Origin: Chitinophaga agri
GTDB taxonomy: Bacteria > Bacteroidota > Bacteroidia > Chitinophagales > Chitinophagaceae
Direction: 5' to 3'
NCBI RefSeq assembly: GCF_010093065.1
Contig: NZ_CP048113.1
Location: 4,526,001 to 4,590,000 of the forward strand
Length of the DNA stretch: 64,000 bases
Part shown: positions 45,616-55,098 of the stretch, piece by piece
Position numbering within the stretch: position 1 is the first letter of the stretch
How the letters are laid out: every line of letters begins with the position of its first letter
The notes under the pieces: generated by a model
Database searches by the model: none
Told to the model about the DNA's origin: nothing
Seen by the model: only the letters and a program-made list of their open reading frames with translations
Position numbers and translations under genes: made by a program

Positions 45616-46623
45616 ATGAAACTTGTAAGTTATCTACGGGATGAAGCTGACCACCTGGCCATTTTAATAGGCGATCAACTGTATAATACACAGGACCTGC
45701 ACCCCAACCTGCCCGGCAATATGCAGATGTTTTTACTTTCCTGGGACGAGGTGATAGACCTTGCCCTCGAAATAGACGCACAGCTGAAAGCAGGCAGGCA
45801 CATTGGCTCCGCTAAAGCCATTCCATACGATTCAGTGGAAATACTGGCGCCCGTACCAGCTCCTACATCCTGCCGTGATGGTTATGCCTTCCGGCAACAT
45901 GTAGCAGCAGCAAGACGCAACCGCCGTGTGGATATGATACCGGAATTCGATCAGTATCCTATCTTCTATTTCACCAATCATAACGCCATACAGGGACCCG
46001 GCGATGTATTGTGTATGCCGGACCATTTCGATAAACTCGACTTCGAACTGGAAGCAGCCATCGTTATCTCCAAATTCGGAAGGAACATTCCTGCTGCTGA
46101 AGCAGATAAATATATCGGTGGCTTCATGATCATGAATGATATGAGCGCACGCACGCTGCAGATGGAGGAAATGAAACTCAATCTGGGACCTGCCAAAGGA
46201 AAAGACTTCAGCACGGTGATCGGTCCTATGCTCGTTACGCCCGACGAACTGGAACACCTCGTTATTCCAGCTAAACCAGGCCATACCGGCAAGAACTATA
46301 ACCTGAAAATGACCTGCCGGGTGAACGGCGTACAGGTAAGTGAAGGGAATATGGGAGACATGGACTGGACGTTTGCCGAGATCATCGAACGTTGCGCATA
46401 TGGCGCCAATATCTACCCGGGAGATGTCATTGGTAGTGGTACGGTAGGAACAGGCTGTTTCCTGGAGCTGAACGGCACCGGCAAACGTGAAAACCCTGAC
46501 TACCAGGAACAATGGCTACAACCAGGCGACGTTATTGAAATGGACATAGACGGACTGGGTACACTTAAAAATACAATTGTGGCAGAAGAATCAACCTTCT
46601 CTATCCTGCAATTGAAAAAATAA
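45616..46623 (+). CDS. Fumarylacetoacetate hydrolase-family protein
   Basis: This 335-aa protein has the FAH catalytic domain: RDGYAFRQHV, FYFTNHNAIQGPGD, DFELEAAIVISKFGRNI with metal-binding acids, GFMIMNDMSARTLQ, SEGNMGDMDWTFAEIIE and GDVIGSGTVGTGC. It hydrolyses C-C bonds of acylpyruvate-like compounds. The flavin reductase gene 9 nt downstream suggests a small aromatic or amino-acid catabolism unit, but no dioxygenase is near. Confidence 0.92.
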   Translation: MKLVSYLRDEADHLAILIGDQLYNTQDLHPNLPGNMQMFLLSWDEVIDLALEIDAQLKAGRHIGSAKAIPYDSVEILAPVPAPTSCRDGYAFRQHVAAARRNRRVDMIPEFDQYPIFYFTNHNAIQGPGDVLCMPDHFDKLDFELEAAIVISKFGRNIPAAEADKYIGGFMIMNDMSARTLQMEEMKLNLGPAKGKDFSTVIGPMLVTPDELEHLVIPAKPGHTGKNYNLKMTCRVNGVQVSEGNMGDMDWTFAEIIERCAYGANIYPGDVIGSGTVGTGCFLELNGTGKRENPDYQEQWLQPGDVIEMDIDGLGTLKNTIVAEESTFSILQLKK

Positions 46624-46632
46624 CAGAATAAC

Positions 46633-47517
46633 ATGCAGATCATACCAGGACAGGTAAAAACGGCTGTATTGCAGGGGTACCTGCAGGGAGCAATTGCGCC
46701 CAGACCCATTTGCTTTGCCAGTACTGTTGACAAGGATGGCCGGCCTAATCTGTCGCCCTTCAGCTTTTTCAATGTGTTCGGCAGTAATCCTGTTACTTTA
46801 ATATTCTCACCTGCACGCAGGGTACGAGATAATACCACTAAACATACACTGGAAAATATCCTTGAAACAAGGGAAGTAGTGATCAATGTAGTCAACTACG
46901 CTATGGTGCAGCAGGCTTCTCTTTCCAGTTGTGAGTATGCGAAAGGCGTCAACGAATTTGAGAAGTCAGGCTTTACACCGGTTGCATCAGAAAAGGTAAA
47001 GCCTTTCCGTGTGAAAGAAAGTCCGGTGCAGTTCGAGTGTATTGTAAAAGAAGTATTATCACAGGGTACGGAAGGTGGAGCAGGTAATCTGATCATCTGT
47101 GAACCAGTTATGATCCATATCAATGAGGATATCCTGAATGAAGCCGGCGCCATCGATCCGCATAAGATAGATCTGGTGGCACGTATGGGTGGCGATTACT
47201 ATTGCCGCGCATCCGGCGATGCTGTATTTGAGGTAGCTAAACCCAATACTTCACTGGGCATAGGGATAGATGCATTGCCATTGTCGGTAAGACAAAGCAA
47301 TATACTGACGGGAAACAATCTTGGGCAGCTGGCTAACGTACATGTACAACCGGAAATTGATCCGGCATTCGAAGATGAACATCTGAAGAACATCTTCCAG
47401 TATTACAGTATTACGCCCGAAGAGATGGAAAAGGAACTCCATCGTCATGCGCAGCATTTACTGGAAACAGGAAAGGTAGCAGAAGCCTGGCAGGTGTTAC
47501 TCGCCGGTGCACAGTAA
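46633..47517 (+). CDS. Flavin reductase-family FMN-binding protein
   Basis: This 294-aa protein has the split-barrel flavin reductase domain (PRPICFASTVDKDGRPNLSP, FSFFNVFGSNPVTLIFSPA, HTLENILETREVVINVV, SPVQFECIVKEVLSQGTEGG) and an extended C-terminal helical part (about 215-294). It binds FMN and may act as reductase or oxygenase partner. It is cotranscribed with the FAH-family gene. Confidence 0.9.
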   Translation: MQIIPGQVKTAVLQGYLQGAIAPRPICFASTVDKDGRPNLSPFSFFNVFGSNPVTLIFSPARRVRDNTTKHTLENILETREVVINVVNYAMVQQASLSSCEYAKGVNEFEKSGFTPVASEKVKPFRVKESPVQFECIVKEVLSQGTEGGAGNLIICEPVMIHINEDILNEAGAIDPHKIDLVARMGGDYYCRASGDAVFEVAKPNTSLGIGIDALPLSVRQSNILTGNNLGQLANVHVQPEIDPAFEDEHLKNIFQYYSITPEEMEKELHRHAQHLLETGKVAEAWQVLLAGAQ

Positions 47518-47526
47518 TATTGTGTT

Positions 47527-47573
47527 ATAAAGTAAAAAGCCCCGTATCAGTGATACGGGGCTTTTTACTTTAT
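47527..47573. terminator. Perfect 23-bp bidirectional hairpin
   Basis: Arms 47527-47549 and 47551-47573 are exact reverse complements around one base, with a GCCCCGTATCA core flanked by AAAAA/TTTTT. It sits between the convergent flavin reductase and DUF4197 genes and can terminate both. Confidence 0.85.
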
Positions 47574-47591
47574 ATGCAGTTGTACAACTGG

Positions 47592-48350
47592 TTACTTCGT
47601 AGAGGAAGAACTGGCATTGCTGCTTCCGAACACTTTCTTCAGCAGGTCCGTAGTTCTTGCAGCAGGATTAGCGCGGATGTTCGCTTCTTCTTTCGCAATC
47701 TGGTCAAATAATGCATTTACAGCCATACCCGTTACATAGTCCTGTAAGTCAGGGTTTGCTTTATTGAAGGTAGTTGGCAGTTTGTTATATGCAGTTACGA
47801 TATCACCATAATACTTTGTCGCGTTGGTACTATCCAGGGAGTTTTTCACTACAGGAGAGAACGCAGCTTTCAGTTTATCAGTGGTCTTGCCTTTGAAATA
47901 TTCAGTAGCAGAATTATTACCACCGGAAATCAGTTTCAGGGCATCCGTGATGCTCATTTCCTTAATAGCGTCCACAAAGATCGGCGCTGCATAACCTACA
48001 GCTTTTTCAGCTGCGCGGTTAATAGAAAGAATGGCTTTATCTACCTGGCTGCCCAGACCTACCGAGCGGAGGGTATTGCCGATCTTAACGGCATCAGGCG
48101 GTAATAACACTTTATAAAGATCGTTTCCGAAGAAACCGTCAGTTTTGTTCAGGTTGGCTATACCATTAGCTACACCTTTTGCCAGTGCCTCTTTAATAGC
48201 ATTGCCAGCTTCTCCCTGGGTAACGTTAGAAGTACCGGTTTTGGTAGCCACAGAATTAGCAGCTTCGCCTAACTTCTTCAGCAGCTGTGCCTGGGTAGCG
48301 GGCACAAAAGCTATCCCTGATAATAAAAGGAGACATAGTTTCTTGTACAT
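47592..48350 (-). CDS. DUF4197-family secreted protein
   Basis: This 252-aa protein has a signal peptide (ending ATQAQ). It matches DUF4197: AIKEALAKGVANGIANLNK, YKVLLPPDAVKIGNTLRSVGL, LSINRAAEKAVGYAAPIFVD, ISGGNNSATEYFKGKT and YVTGMAVNALFDQIAKEEA. The C-terminus is Ser-rich. The function is unknown. Confidence 0.9.
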   Translation of the reverse strand: MYKKLCLLLLSGIAFVPATQAQLLKKLGEAANSVATKTGTSNVTQGEAGNAIKEALAKGVANGIANLNKTDGFFGNDLYKVLLPPDAVKIGNTLRSVGLGSQVDKAILSINRAAEKAVGYAAPIFVDAIKEMSITDALKLISGGNNSATEYFKGKTTDKLKAAFSPVVKNSLDSTNATKYYGDIVTAYNKLPTTFNKANPDLQDYVTGMAVNALFDQIAKEEANIRANPAARTTDLLKKVFGSSNASSSSTK

Positions 48351-48462
48351 AGACTGGATTGTTGTGGTTTTATATGCAAAATAGTAACAATATTTAATAA
48401 GCGCTACTATAAAGTTAGAACAAAAAGATGCCCGGAAGTTTAATGCCGGGTAAATGGTATTG

Positions 48463-48488
48463 AAAAAGGGGACATTACTGTCCCCCCT
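48463..48488 (-). terminator. Terminator after the universal stress protein gene
   Basis: GGGGACA (48468-48474) pairs with TGTCCCC (48479-48485) around a 4-nt loop. On the minus strand TTTTTCA follows. Confidence 0.7.
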
Positions 48489-48496
48489 TCAGTTCG

Positions 48497-49330
48497 TTAT
48501 TCATGGATAGCCAGCAAAGGAATATGTGTATGAAATGCCAGCTGGGCGGTATGGCTACGTTTGAAAATGCTTTCGAAGAGGCCATGTTTACGGGGAATGG
48601 TAAGGATCAGATCGGCCGTCTCCCGGTCGGCAAATTCCATAATACCCTGCACCACGTTCGGATGATCTATAAAATGGTATGTAGGATGCAGGCCTTCCAG
48701 CAAGGTATCCAGTAGCAGGCTGGCCTCAGGTGTGTCAGTACTCAGTCCTTTCCCTTCCTTGTCAATATTCAGTACGTGCAACTCCGCCTGAAATACGCTC
48801 AGAAGGCGTTTCAGCGGATAGATGGGCGTACCGGTACCCACTTTCTTAAAATCACAGGCGAAAACGACTTTCCTGATAGGTTTAAACGACACGCCTGCCG
48901 GTACGATCAGTACAGGACAGGAGGTATGTTTTGCCACGTCGATCGTATTGGACCCGATCAGTATCTCTTCCAGCTGACTACCACCCGTGGTTCCCATGAC
49001 AATCAGGTCGGCTTTTTCTTCCTTGCTGAGGTTATCAATATGGGCAGCCAGCAGATTATTATCGGCCCGGTAGTCCAGTTCAACGCCTGCGGGTAATAAC
49101 GGCAGCAGGTCCTGCTTCATATGTTCTAACCCTTCCAGACTAGCCGTTTTCAGCTCGTTTGGATCAACCATGGGTATGGAGGTCGGCACATCGGGTATAG
49201 GCACTATCAGTTCGTAGGCATGATAGAGTACTACCCGGGCAGTACCCATCTGTGTAGCCAGTCCGAGTGCGTAACGGGCCGCATTATAGGCAGTGGCGGA
49301 GAAATCTGTAGGTACGATGATGGTTTTCAT
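48497..49330 (-). CDS. Tandem-domain universal stress protein
   Basis: This 277-aa protein has two Usp folds. The first (about 1-145) begins IIVPTDFSATAYNAARYAL and ends with ATP-binding-type VMGTTGGSQLEEILIGSNT and CPVLIVPAG. The second (about 150-277) is more diverged, with KVVFACDFKKV and HIPLLAI. Such proteins help survival under stress. It is divergent from lysS. Confidence 0.92.
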   Translation of the reverse strand: MKTIIVPTDFSATAYNAARYALGLATQMGTARVVLYHAYELIVPIPDVPTSIPMVDPNELKTASLEGLEHMKQDLLPLLPAGVELDYRADNNLLAAHIDNLSKEEKADLIVMGTTGGSQLEEILIGSNTIDVAKHTSCPVLIVPAGVSFKPIRKVVFACDFKKVGTGTPIYPLKRLLSVFQAELHVLNIDKEGKGLSTDTPEASLLLDTLLEGLHPTYHFIDHPNVVQGIMEFADRETADLILTIPRKHGLFESIFKRSHTAQLAFHTHIPLLAIHE

Positions 49331-49432
49331 CCTGTAATGATTTTAAAGCTGATGAATCCCTGATGGGGGCTTGATATATAATGAAAATTTGGTGCCAAAC
49401 CCGTGTTTCGCTGATTTCCCCTTTAAATCGAC

Positions 49433-49440
49433 TATTTTTG
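49433..49440 (+). promoter_or_regulatory. Candidate -7 box of lysS
   Basis: TATTTTTG lies 27 nt before the ATG. A TTTC element about 23 nt upstream may serve as a weak -33 site. Confidence 0.4.
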
Positions 49441-49466
49441 CAATCCAATTATTGTAATCAGTACAC

Positions 49467-50981
49467 ATGACACAATTATCCGAGCAAGAGATCATACGCA
49501 GGAATAAACTGCAGGAACTGGAGAAACTGGGAATTGACCCTTATCCGGCGGAAAAATATCCGGTGAACATTACAGCTGCCAAGCTCAGGGCCCTCTATAC
49601 AGAGGAAACAAAAGACCAGTTTCAGGATATCTGTCTGGCTGGCCGTATTATGCACGTGCGTGATATGGGTAAAGCCTGCTTTGTGGAGCTGCACGACCAT
49701 ACTGGTAAGATGCAGTTATATGTACGTCGCGACGACATCTGCACTGGCGAGGACAAATCCCTGTATGACGTTGTATTTAAGAAGTTAATTGATCATGGCG
49801 ATATCATCGGTGTGAAAGGCTATGCCTTTATCACCAAAACAGGCGAGCTGTCTGTCCATGTAAAAACATTAGACCTGCTAGCCAAATCTATTCGCCCATT
49901 ACCAGTGGTGCGAGAGAAAGATGGCGAAATGTTTGACGAAGTAACTGACCCTGAGTTCAAATACCGTCAGCGCTATGTAGACCTGATCGTGAATCCGCAG
50001 GTGAAGGAAGTTTTTGTGAAACGTACCCGTATCATGCAAACCATCCGCGATTTCTATAATGACCTGGGCTACCTGGAGGTAGAAACACCTGTTCTGCAGC
50101 CAATCCCTGGTGGTGCAACAGCCCGTCCTTTCAAAACTCACCACAACGCGCTGGATATTCCTTTATACATGCGTATTGCGAACGAACTGTACCTGAAACG
50201 TCTGATCGTAGGTGGCTTTGAAGGGGTATATGAATTTGCGAAAGACTTCCGTAACGAGGGTATGGACCGTACTCACAACCCGGAATTTACCGTAATGGAA
50301 ATGTACGCTGCGTACAAAGATTACGAATGGATGATGGACACAACTGAAACGCTGCTGGAAAAGATCGCCATTGCCCTCCACGGTACTACCGAAGTAACAG
50401 TAGGAGAGAAAGTGATCAATTTCAAGGCGCCTTTCCGCAGAGTAACAATGTATGAGGCTATCCTGGAACATACCGGTATCGATGTAACTAACATGGATGA
50501 AGATCAGCTGCGTGCCACCTGTGTTCAGCTGGGAATCTATGTTAAACCAAGCATGGGTAAGGGTAAACTGATAGACGAGATCTTCGGCGAGAAATGTGAG
50601 CATCACTATGTGCAGCCAACTTTCATCATCGACTATCCGGTTGAAATGAGCCCGCTGACCAAAAAGCACCGTAGCAAACCAGGACTGGTAGAACGCTTTG
50701 AGCTGATGGTGAACGGTAAAGAGCTGGCGAATGCCTACAGTGAGCTGAACGACCCGATCGATCAGCGTGCCCGCTTTGAAGAGCAGGTTAAACTGATGGA
50801 ACGCGGTGATGATGAGGCGATGTATATCGACTACGACTTCCTGCGTGCACTGGAATATGGTATGCCGCCTACGTCAGGTATTGGTATCGGTATTGATCGT
50901 CTGACCATGATCATGACTAACCAGCCATCTATCCAGGATGTACTGTTCTTCCCTCAGATGAAACCAGAGAGAACAGCATAA
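49467..50981 (+). CDS. lysS: Lysine--tRNA ligase (class II)
   Basis: This 504-aa enzyme has an N-terminal OB-fold anticodon domain (about 54-150, LAGRIMHVRDMGKACFVEL) and a class II core with YRQRYVDLIVN, LEVETPVLQPIPGGATARPF, motif 2 KDFRNEGMDRTHNPEFTVME and motif 3 GIGIGIDRLTMIM. It charges tRNA-Lys in the cytoplasm. Confidence 0.98.
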   Translation: MTQLSEQEIIRRNKLQELEKLGIDPYPAEKYPVNITAAKLRALYTEETKDQFQDICLAGRIMHVRDMGKACFVELHDHTGKMQLYVRRDDICTGEDKSLYDVVFKKLIDHGDIIGVKGYAFITKTGELSVHVKTLDLLAKSIRPLPVVREKDGEMFDEVTDPEFKYRQRYVDLIVNPQVKEVFVKRTRIMQTIRDFYNDLGYLEVETPVLQPIPGGATARPFKTHHNALDIPLYMRIANELYLKRLIVGGFEGVYEFAKDFRNEGMDRTHNPEFTVMEMYAAYKDYEWMMDTTETLLEKIAIALHGTTEVTVGEKVINFKAPFRRVTMYEAILEHTGIDVTNMDEDQLRATCVQLGIYVKPSMGKGKLIDEIFGEKCEHHYVQPTFIIDYPVEMSPLTKKHRSKPGLVERFELMVNGKELANAYSELNDPIDQRARFEEQVKLMERGDDEAMYIDYDFLRALEYGMPPTSGIGIGIDRLTMIMTNQPSIQDVLFFPQMKPERTA

Positions 50982-51037
50982 TCCCCATTATTACAGCAAT
51001 ATAGAAGACAGGGCCGTCCCTCGTCCCGATATGATAG

Positions 51038-51072
51038 ATCAGGGGTGTTCGTCAACAACGGACACCCCTGAT
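51038..51072 (+). terminator. Terminator after lysS
   Basis: A 15-bp stem ATCAGGGGTGTTCGT (51038-51052) pairs with 51058-51072 with one G-U pair. There is only a weak T tail. Confidence 0.65.
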
Positions 51073-51231
51073 TACGTTTAAACAGTACCGGCATCGGTAT
51101 GCATGAAGTTCACCTCATCTCTTTTTATATTCGCTATCAATAAGTTATACCCATACCTTATCGGCTTAGTTCCAGCCCTTCATCCTCATTATCAATACAT
51201 TACATTACCTTTATGACTAAACCCACATAGT

Positions 51232-51582
51232 ATGAAAACACTTGTCCCCACCCGCCTCGCGGTCGTGATCTACGGCATTGTCATCGCCTTATTTGGCCTC
51301 ATACATTTTGTACATGCCGATCTGATGGTAGCAGCAGTGCCTTTCCCCGGAGGAAAGATCTGGCTATATCTGACCGGTATCGCATTACTGCTGGCAGGCA
51401 TCGCGTTCATTATCAACCGCTATGTGAAACCAGCCGGATATCTGTTAGCGCTGTATATCTTTCTGGTTATCATCCTGGTACATACACCCCATGCATTCGA
51501 AGACCTCCCATCATTAACCATGTTCATGAAAGATGTCGCGCTTATGGCGGCAGCGCTCGTGATTGGCAATACCGGAAAATAA
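51232..51582 (+). CDS. DoxX-like small membrane protein
   Basis: This 116-aa protein has four predicted TM helices (about 8-28, 43-62, 66-85 and 95-112). The layout and the GLIHFVHADLMVAAVPF start fit the DoxX/DoxD-like group of integral membrane proteins. Function unknown. Confidence 0.75.
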   Translation: MKTLVPTRLAVVIYGIVIALFGLIHFVHADLMVAAVPFPGGKIWLYLTGIALLLAGIAFIINRYVKPAGYLLALYIFLVIILVHTPHAFEDLPSLTMFMKDVALMAAALVIGNTGK

Positions 51583-51667
51583 GGCATTCCTCCGCCCATC
51601 CGTAAATTGCGGCAGTGCATTTCTTTATTTGATTATTTTAGCTGTTTGTTACAACAATAGCTAAACT

Positions 51668-53800
51668 ATGCACATAACACGTTACGGGACAGCCTGTTTT
51701 ACAGTACTGGGCCTGCTCAGTCTAAGTTTGCAGGCACAGGACAAAAAAGACCTTACGTTCCGGCAAATATTTAAAGGAGAGCCGACCGGGCTATATCAAC
51801 CACTACCAAATATCAAAGGATGGGCAGATGAGACCCATTACATCCAGTACCGCACAGAAGGAGGCACATCCAAAGCTTATAAGGTAGACGCAGCCACTGG
51901 TAAATCCGAACCATATATAACGCCGCCGGAAGGTGCGACAGTCACTGTACGTAATAACGACATTTTCTACACGTCACCTACCGGTACTGAGTCACAGCTT
52001 ACCAGCGACACCGCCCAGGAAAAAAATCCAACTATTTCTCCTGATGGTAAATATGTGGCCTTTACCCGTAACAATGACCTGTACGCTGTTGAAATAGCTA
52101 CCAGGAAAGAGATCCGCTATACCACTGACGGCTCTGACGTTATCTATAACGGTTGGGCATCCTGGGTATACTACGAAGAGATCCTTGGCCGTGCGTCCAA
52201 ATACCGTGCTTTCTGGTGGAGCAAAGACAGCCGCTACATTGCCTACATGCGCTTTGATGACTCCAAAGTGCCAGTATTCCCTATCTATAGTGAGAAAGGA
52301 CAACACGGGTACCTGGAAAATACCCGCTACCCTAAAGCCGGTGATACCAATCCAGGCGTTAAAATAGGTACAGTACCTGTTGCCGGTGGCGCTACTTTAT
52401 GGGCTGACTTCAACGAAAATGAAGACCAGTACTTCGGCGCCCCCTTCTTCACTCCTGAAGGCCGCCTCTGGGTACAGTGGATGCCCCGCGACCAGAATAA
52501 CCTGAAGATCTATGAGATCAATCCGGAAAATGGCAGGAAGACAGAGATCTATGACGAAAAACAGCAAACCTGGATCGACTGGTATGAAGACATCCCGTTC
52601 CTGACTGGCAACAAAGGTTTTATCCTCAAAAGTGATAAATCTGGCTGGGCACACCTTTACTGGCATAACATGAACGGCTCTTTAAATAAGCAGCTGACCA
52701 ACGGTAACTGGACCGTGAAAGATATCCGCGCCATAGACAATAAACAACAGCTCATCTATTTCACAGCCCGTAAAGAGGCTTCTACCCGTATAGACCTGTA
52801 CCAGGTGAGTCTGAAAACAGGGGCTATCACCCGGCTGACCTTCGGTGACTACCTCCATAATGTCGATGTTAGTCCGAATGGCAGCTACTTCGTAACCAGC
52901 TACTCCAATCTGGCTACCCCGACGCGCATGGCACTCCTGAACAACAAGGGAAAAGTGATCCGTGAACTGGGTGATTCCAAAGGCGGTAATTTCGACCAAT
53001 ACAACTATGCAGCCACCAAGCTGCAGCAATATAAAACACGCGATGGCCTGGAACTACCAATGACCATCACCATGCCATTGCATATGCAGCCGGGCAAAAA
53101 ATATCCTGTACTCATCAGCATTTATGGTGGTCCGGATGCCGGCAATGTATATGACATGTGGAGAACACCACTGACGACACAATGGTGGGCGAAAGAAGGC
53201 GTTATCCAGGTAGTGATTGATAACCGCAGCTCTGGCCAGCTGGGTAAAATGGGGATGAACTACATTCACCGCAAGCTCGGACTGCACGAAATAGAAGACT
53301 ATATGGATGCTGCGTCGTGGCTCCGTTCTCAGCCATGGGTTGATTCCGCTAAGATCTGTATCACGGGAGGTAGCTTTGGTGGTTATATGACCTGTATGGC
53401 ATTGACTTATGGCGCAGATGTATTCACCCACGGCATGGCGAACTTTGCAGTGACTGACTGGCGCCTGTATGACAGCCACTATACGGAGCGTTATATGGAC
53501 ACCCCGCAGGATAATGCAGAAGGTTACCGTCTCACGTCACCAATGACCTATGCAGATCGCTATAAGGGACTGATCCGTATTGTGCATGGTACGATGGATG
53601 ATAATGTGCATATGCAGAATAGTATTCAGCTGGTAGATAAACTGGAGAATCTGAACAAGCATTTTGAGTTCATGGTATACCCGGGAGAGCGTCATGGCTG
53701 GAGGAGTATTAAATCGCTGCATAGTGATAATGAGTCATACCGGTTCATTTATCATAACCTGTTGGAGCGACCTTTTCCGAAGGAGTTTGAGACCCGATAA
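51668..53800 (+). CDS. S9-family prolyl oligopeptidase (dipeptidyl-peptidase IV-like)
   Basis: This 710-aa secreted serine peptidase has a signal peptide (ending SLQAQ) and a DPP-IV-type beta-propeller with the Glu motif YYEEILGR, which binds the substrate N-terminus. The C-terminal alpha/beta-hydrolase has the nucleophile GGSFGGYM, the acid in HGTMDDNVH and the histidine in GERHGW. It should cleave X-Pro dipeptides from periplasmic peptides. Confidence 0.95.
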   Translation: MHITRYGTACFTVLGLLSLSLQAQDKKDLTFRQIFKGEPTGLYQPLPNIKGWADETHYIQYRTEGGTSKAYKVDAATGKSEPYITPPEGATVTVRNNDIFYTSPTGTESQLTSDTAQEKNPTISPDGKYVAFTRNNDLYAVEIATRKEIRYTTDGSDVIYNGWASWVYYEEILGRASKYRAFWWSKDSRYIAYMRFDDSKVPVFPIYSEKGQHGYLENTRYPKAGDTNPGVKIGTVPVAGGATLWADFNENEDQYFGAPFFTPEGRLWVQWMPRDQNNLKIYEINPENGRKTEIYDEKQQTWIDWYEDIPFLTGNKGFILKSDKSGWAHLYWHNMNGSLNKQLTNGNWTVKDIRAIDNKQQLIYFTARKEASTRIDLYQVSLKTGAITRLTFGDYLHNVDVSPNGSYFVTSYSNLATPTRMALLNNKGKVIRELGDSKGGNFDQYNYAATKLQQYKTRDGLELPMTITMPLHMQPGKKYPVLISIYGGPDAGNVYDMWRTPLTTQWWAKEGVIQVVIDNRSSGQLGKMGMNYIHRKLGLHEIEDYMDAASWLRSQPWVDSAKICITGGSFGGYMTCMALTYGADVFTHGMANFAVTDWRLYDSHYTERYMDTPQDNAEGYRLTSPMTYADRYKGLIRIVHGTMDDNVHMQNSIQLVDKLENLNKHFEFMVYPGERHGWRSIKSLHSDNESYRFIYHNLLERPFPKEFETR

Positions 53801-53822
53801 TGGGGGCTTTTCCATATTTAAT

Positions 53823-53854
53823 GGCTGGTTGAAGAGATTCGGCCAGCCTTTTTT
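53823..53854 (+). terminator. Terminator after the S9 peptidase gene
   Basis: GGCTGG (53823-53828) pairs with CCAGCC (53843-53848), followed by T6. The gap from here to 54149 contains only the repeats noted at 53987-54025. Confidence 0.65.
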
Positions 53855-53986
53855 ATTAGGAGGAAAGATACCGGCTACAGTTTCCCTGCTATTGCGGTGC
53901 TATTCAGCTTGGTTAAGGCGCATTCACATTGGGGGCATATCATCGGAATGGCGGTCAGCATACACCCTTTATCTGGAAGGAAACCC

Positions 53987-54025
53987 AACGTATCTGATTT
54001 CCGGGTGAACGTATGAATTTCCCGG
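53987..54025. repeat. Short direct repeat with GTGAACGTAT motif
   Basis: AACGTATCTGATTTCC (53987) is followed by AACGTATGAATTTCCC (54009). The second lies within a CCGGG...CCCGG hairpin (54001-54025). GTGAACGTAT (54005-54014) recurs at 54305-54314, and variants at 54286 and 54535 flank the small RNA elements. Confidence 0.4.
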
Positions 54026-54149
54026 TTTAACGTTTTCAGACAATTAAGGTAAACCAGTAGCAGGAAAATAATCTCCGCCAGACAAAAACTAACTATAAAA
54101 AGAAAAAAGTAAAGAAATCAGGGAAAATATGGCAAAAGTGAGGCCTTTT

Positions 54150-54217
54150 AGAAAAAGAAACGGGGCTGCAAGACTACAGCCCCGAAAAATTTTAACCATA
54201 TCTTTATTGAAAAACCT
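54150..54217 (-). ncRNA. Putative small RNA, element copy C
   Basis: On the minus strand TTTG (54249-54252) and CACCTTTG (54222-54229) form a promoter-like pair 19 nt apart. After 4 nt comes the conserved block, here AGGTTTTTCAATAAAGATAT then GGTTAAAATT (54188-54217). The hairpin GGGGCTGTA-GTCT-TGCAGCCCC (54162-54183) is followed by TTTCTTTTTC. A U-G pair in the stem exists only on this strand. A TTCAC box lies 34 nt above the -7 box. No minus-strand gene follows before the convergent S9 peptidase. This is the most diverged copy. Confidence 0.45.
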
Positions 54218-54426
54218 ATACCAAAGGTGCGCGTATTTTGCATATAGCCAAAGCCCATTCTAGTGAATGATATATTTTAGTTGGGGAACGTATCGAAAAA
54301 GAAGGTGAACGTATAAGGATTAGTAGGGAAAAAAATACACAATTACAGACGCCGTTTTGTGTATTATAAATGGTTATCAGCACTTTAAATAAAAATAGCC
54401 CGAAACAGGGCTAAAAACGGTTTTGA

Positions 54427-54489
54427 AAGTAGAAGGGCGGTAAGAATACCGCCCTTGTAATAATTTTAACCATATCCTATGAAAAACCT
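54427..54489 (-). ncRNA. Putative small RNA, element copy B
   Basis: The -7 box TATCTTTG (54494-54501) is followed after 4 nt by AGGTTTTTCATAGGATATGG then TTAAAATT (54462-54489) and a 10-bp hairpin AAGGGCGGTA-TTCT-TACCGCCCTT (54433-54456). The U tail is poor. The GTTCAC box is exactly 34 nt above the -7 box, with ACAAAAATATAAC beside it as in copy A. Downstream on the minus strand lies only copy C, so it is probably a stand-alone RNA. Confidence 0.5.
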
Positions 54490-54674
54490 GAACCAAAGAT
54501 ATAGCAGGTCATCATGCACTTACCGCCTATTTCCGTGAACGTTATATTTTTGTTCGTAAACAGGTGTGTTTGGATAGGTCAGCTATCATATGCTAAATAT
54601 TATCATATTAAATTAAAAACGAATTGTATTATACTTCTATACACTAGTGAATATAGTATCAATTAGTTAGCTTT

Positions 54675-55013
54675 TTACCCGATTTTCTGTCCGTTGGCTA
54701 CCAGTTTATCGGGCTGGAGCAAAATGACCGCATTGTCATTGCCGTAAACACCCAATACAAGGCATTCAGAAAAAAAGTTCGCAATCTGCTTTACGGGGAA
54801 ATTAACAACGGCAACAACCTGTTTGCCGATCAGTTCGTCCGGCTGATACAATTTGGTGATCTGCGCAGAAGATCGCTTTACACCTAATTCAGGACCGAAA
54901 TCTATTGTCAACTGGTAAGAAGGATTCCTGGCTCTAGGGAAATCTGCGGCCGTTACAATAGTTCCTACTCTTATCTCTACTTTTTCAAAATCTGTCCAGT
55001 TGATCGTCTCCAT
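54675..55013 (-). CDS. csaA: CsaA-like tRNA-binding domain protein
   Basis: This 112-aa protein consists of one EMAP/Trbp111-type OB fold: FEKVEIRVGTIVTAADFPRAR, YQLTIDFGPELGVKRSSAQIT, LIGKQVVAVVNFPVKQIANF, ECLVLGVYG and ending ANGQKIG. CsaA is reported as a dimeric tRNA-binding or chaperone-like protein. Small RNA element copies B, C and D surround the gene, with D 28 nt upstream of its start. Confidence 0.92.
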   Translation of the reverse strand: METINWTDFEKVEIRVGTIVTAADFPRARNPSYQLTIDFGPELGVKRSSAQITKLYQPDELIGKQVVAVVNFPVKQIANFFSECLVLGVYGNDNAVILLQPDKLVANGQKIG

Positions 55014-55039
55014 ATTTAAATCTATGAAGATTAGCGCAA

Positions 55040-55098
55040 TAAAAAAAGGGCAGTAAGACTACCGCCCAATAATTTAAACCATATCCTATGAAAAACCT
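55040..55098 (-). ncRNA. Putative small RNA or csaA leader, element copy D
   Basis: TTTTG (55128-55132) and TATATTTG (55102-55109) are 18 nt apart. After 3 nt follows the conserved block (AGGTTTTTCATAGGATATGG then TTTAAATT, 55071-55098) and the hairpin GGGCGGTA-GTCT-TACTGCCC (55048-55067) with T7 behind it, the best terminator of the four. A G-U pair exists only on the minus strand. A TTTCAC box lies 34 nt above the -7 box. The 3' end is 28 nt before csaA, so this copy could also attenuate csaA. Confidence 0.5.

Noticed and set aside
53664..54008. 114-codon frame over the 3' end of the S9 peptidase gene and the gap after it
   Set aside because: The first part lies out of frame in the peptidase gene and the rest crosses its terminator.
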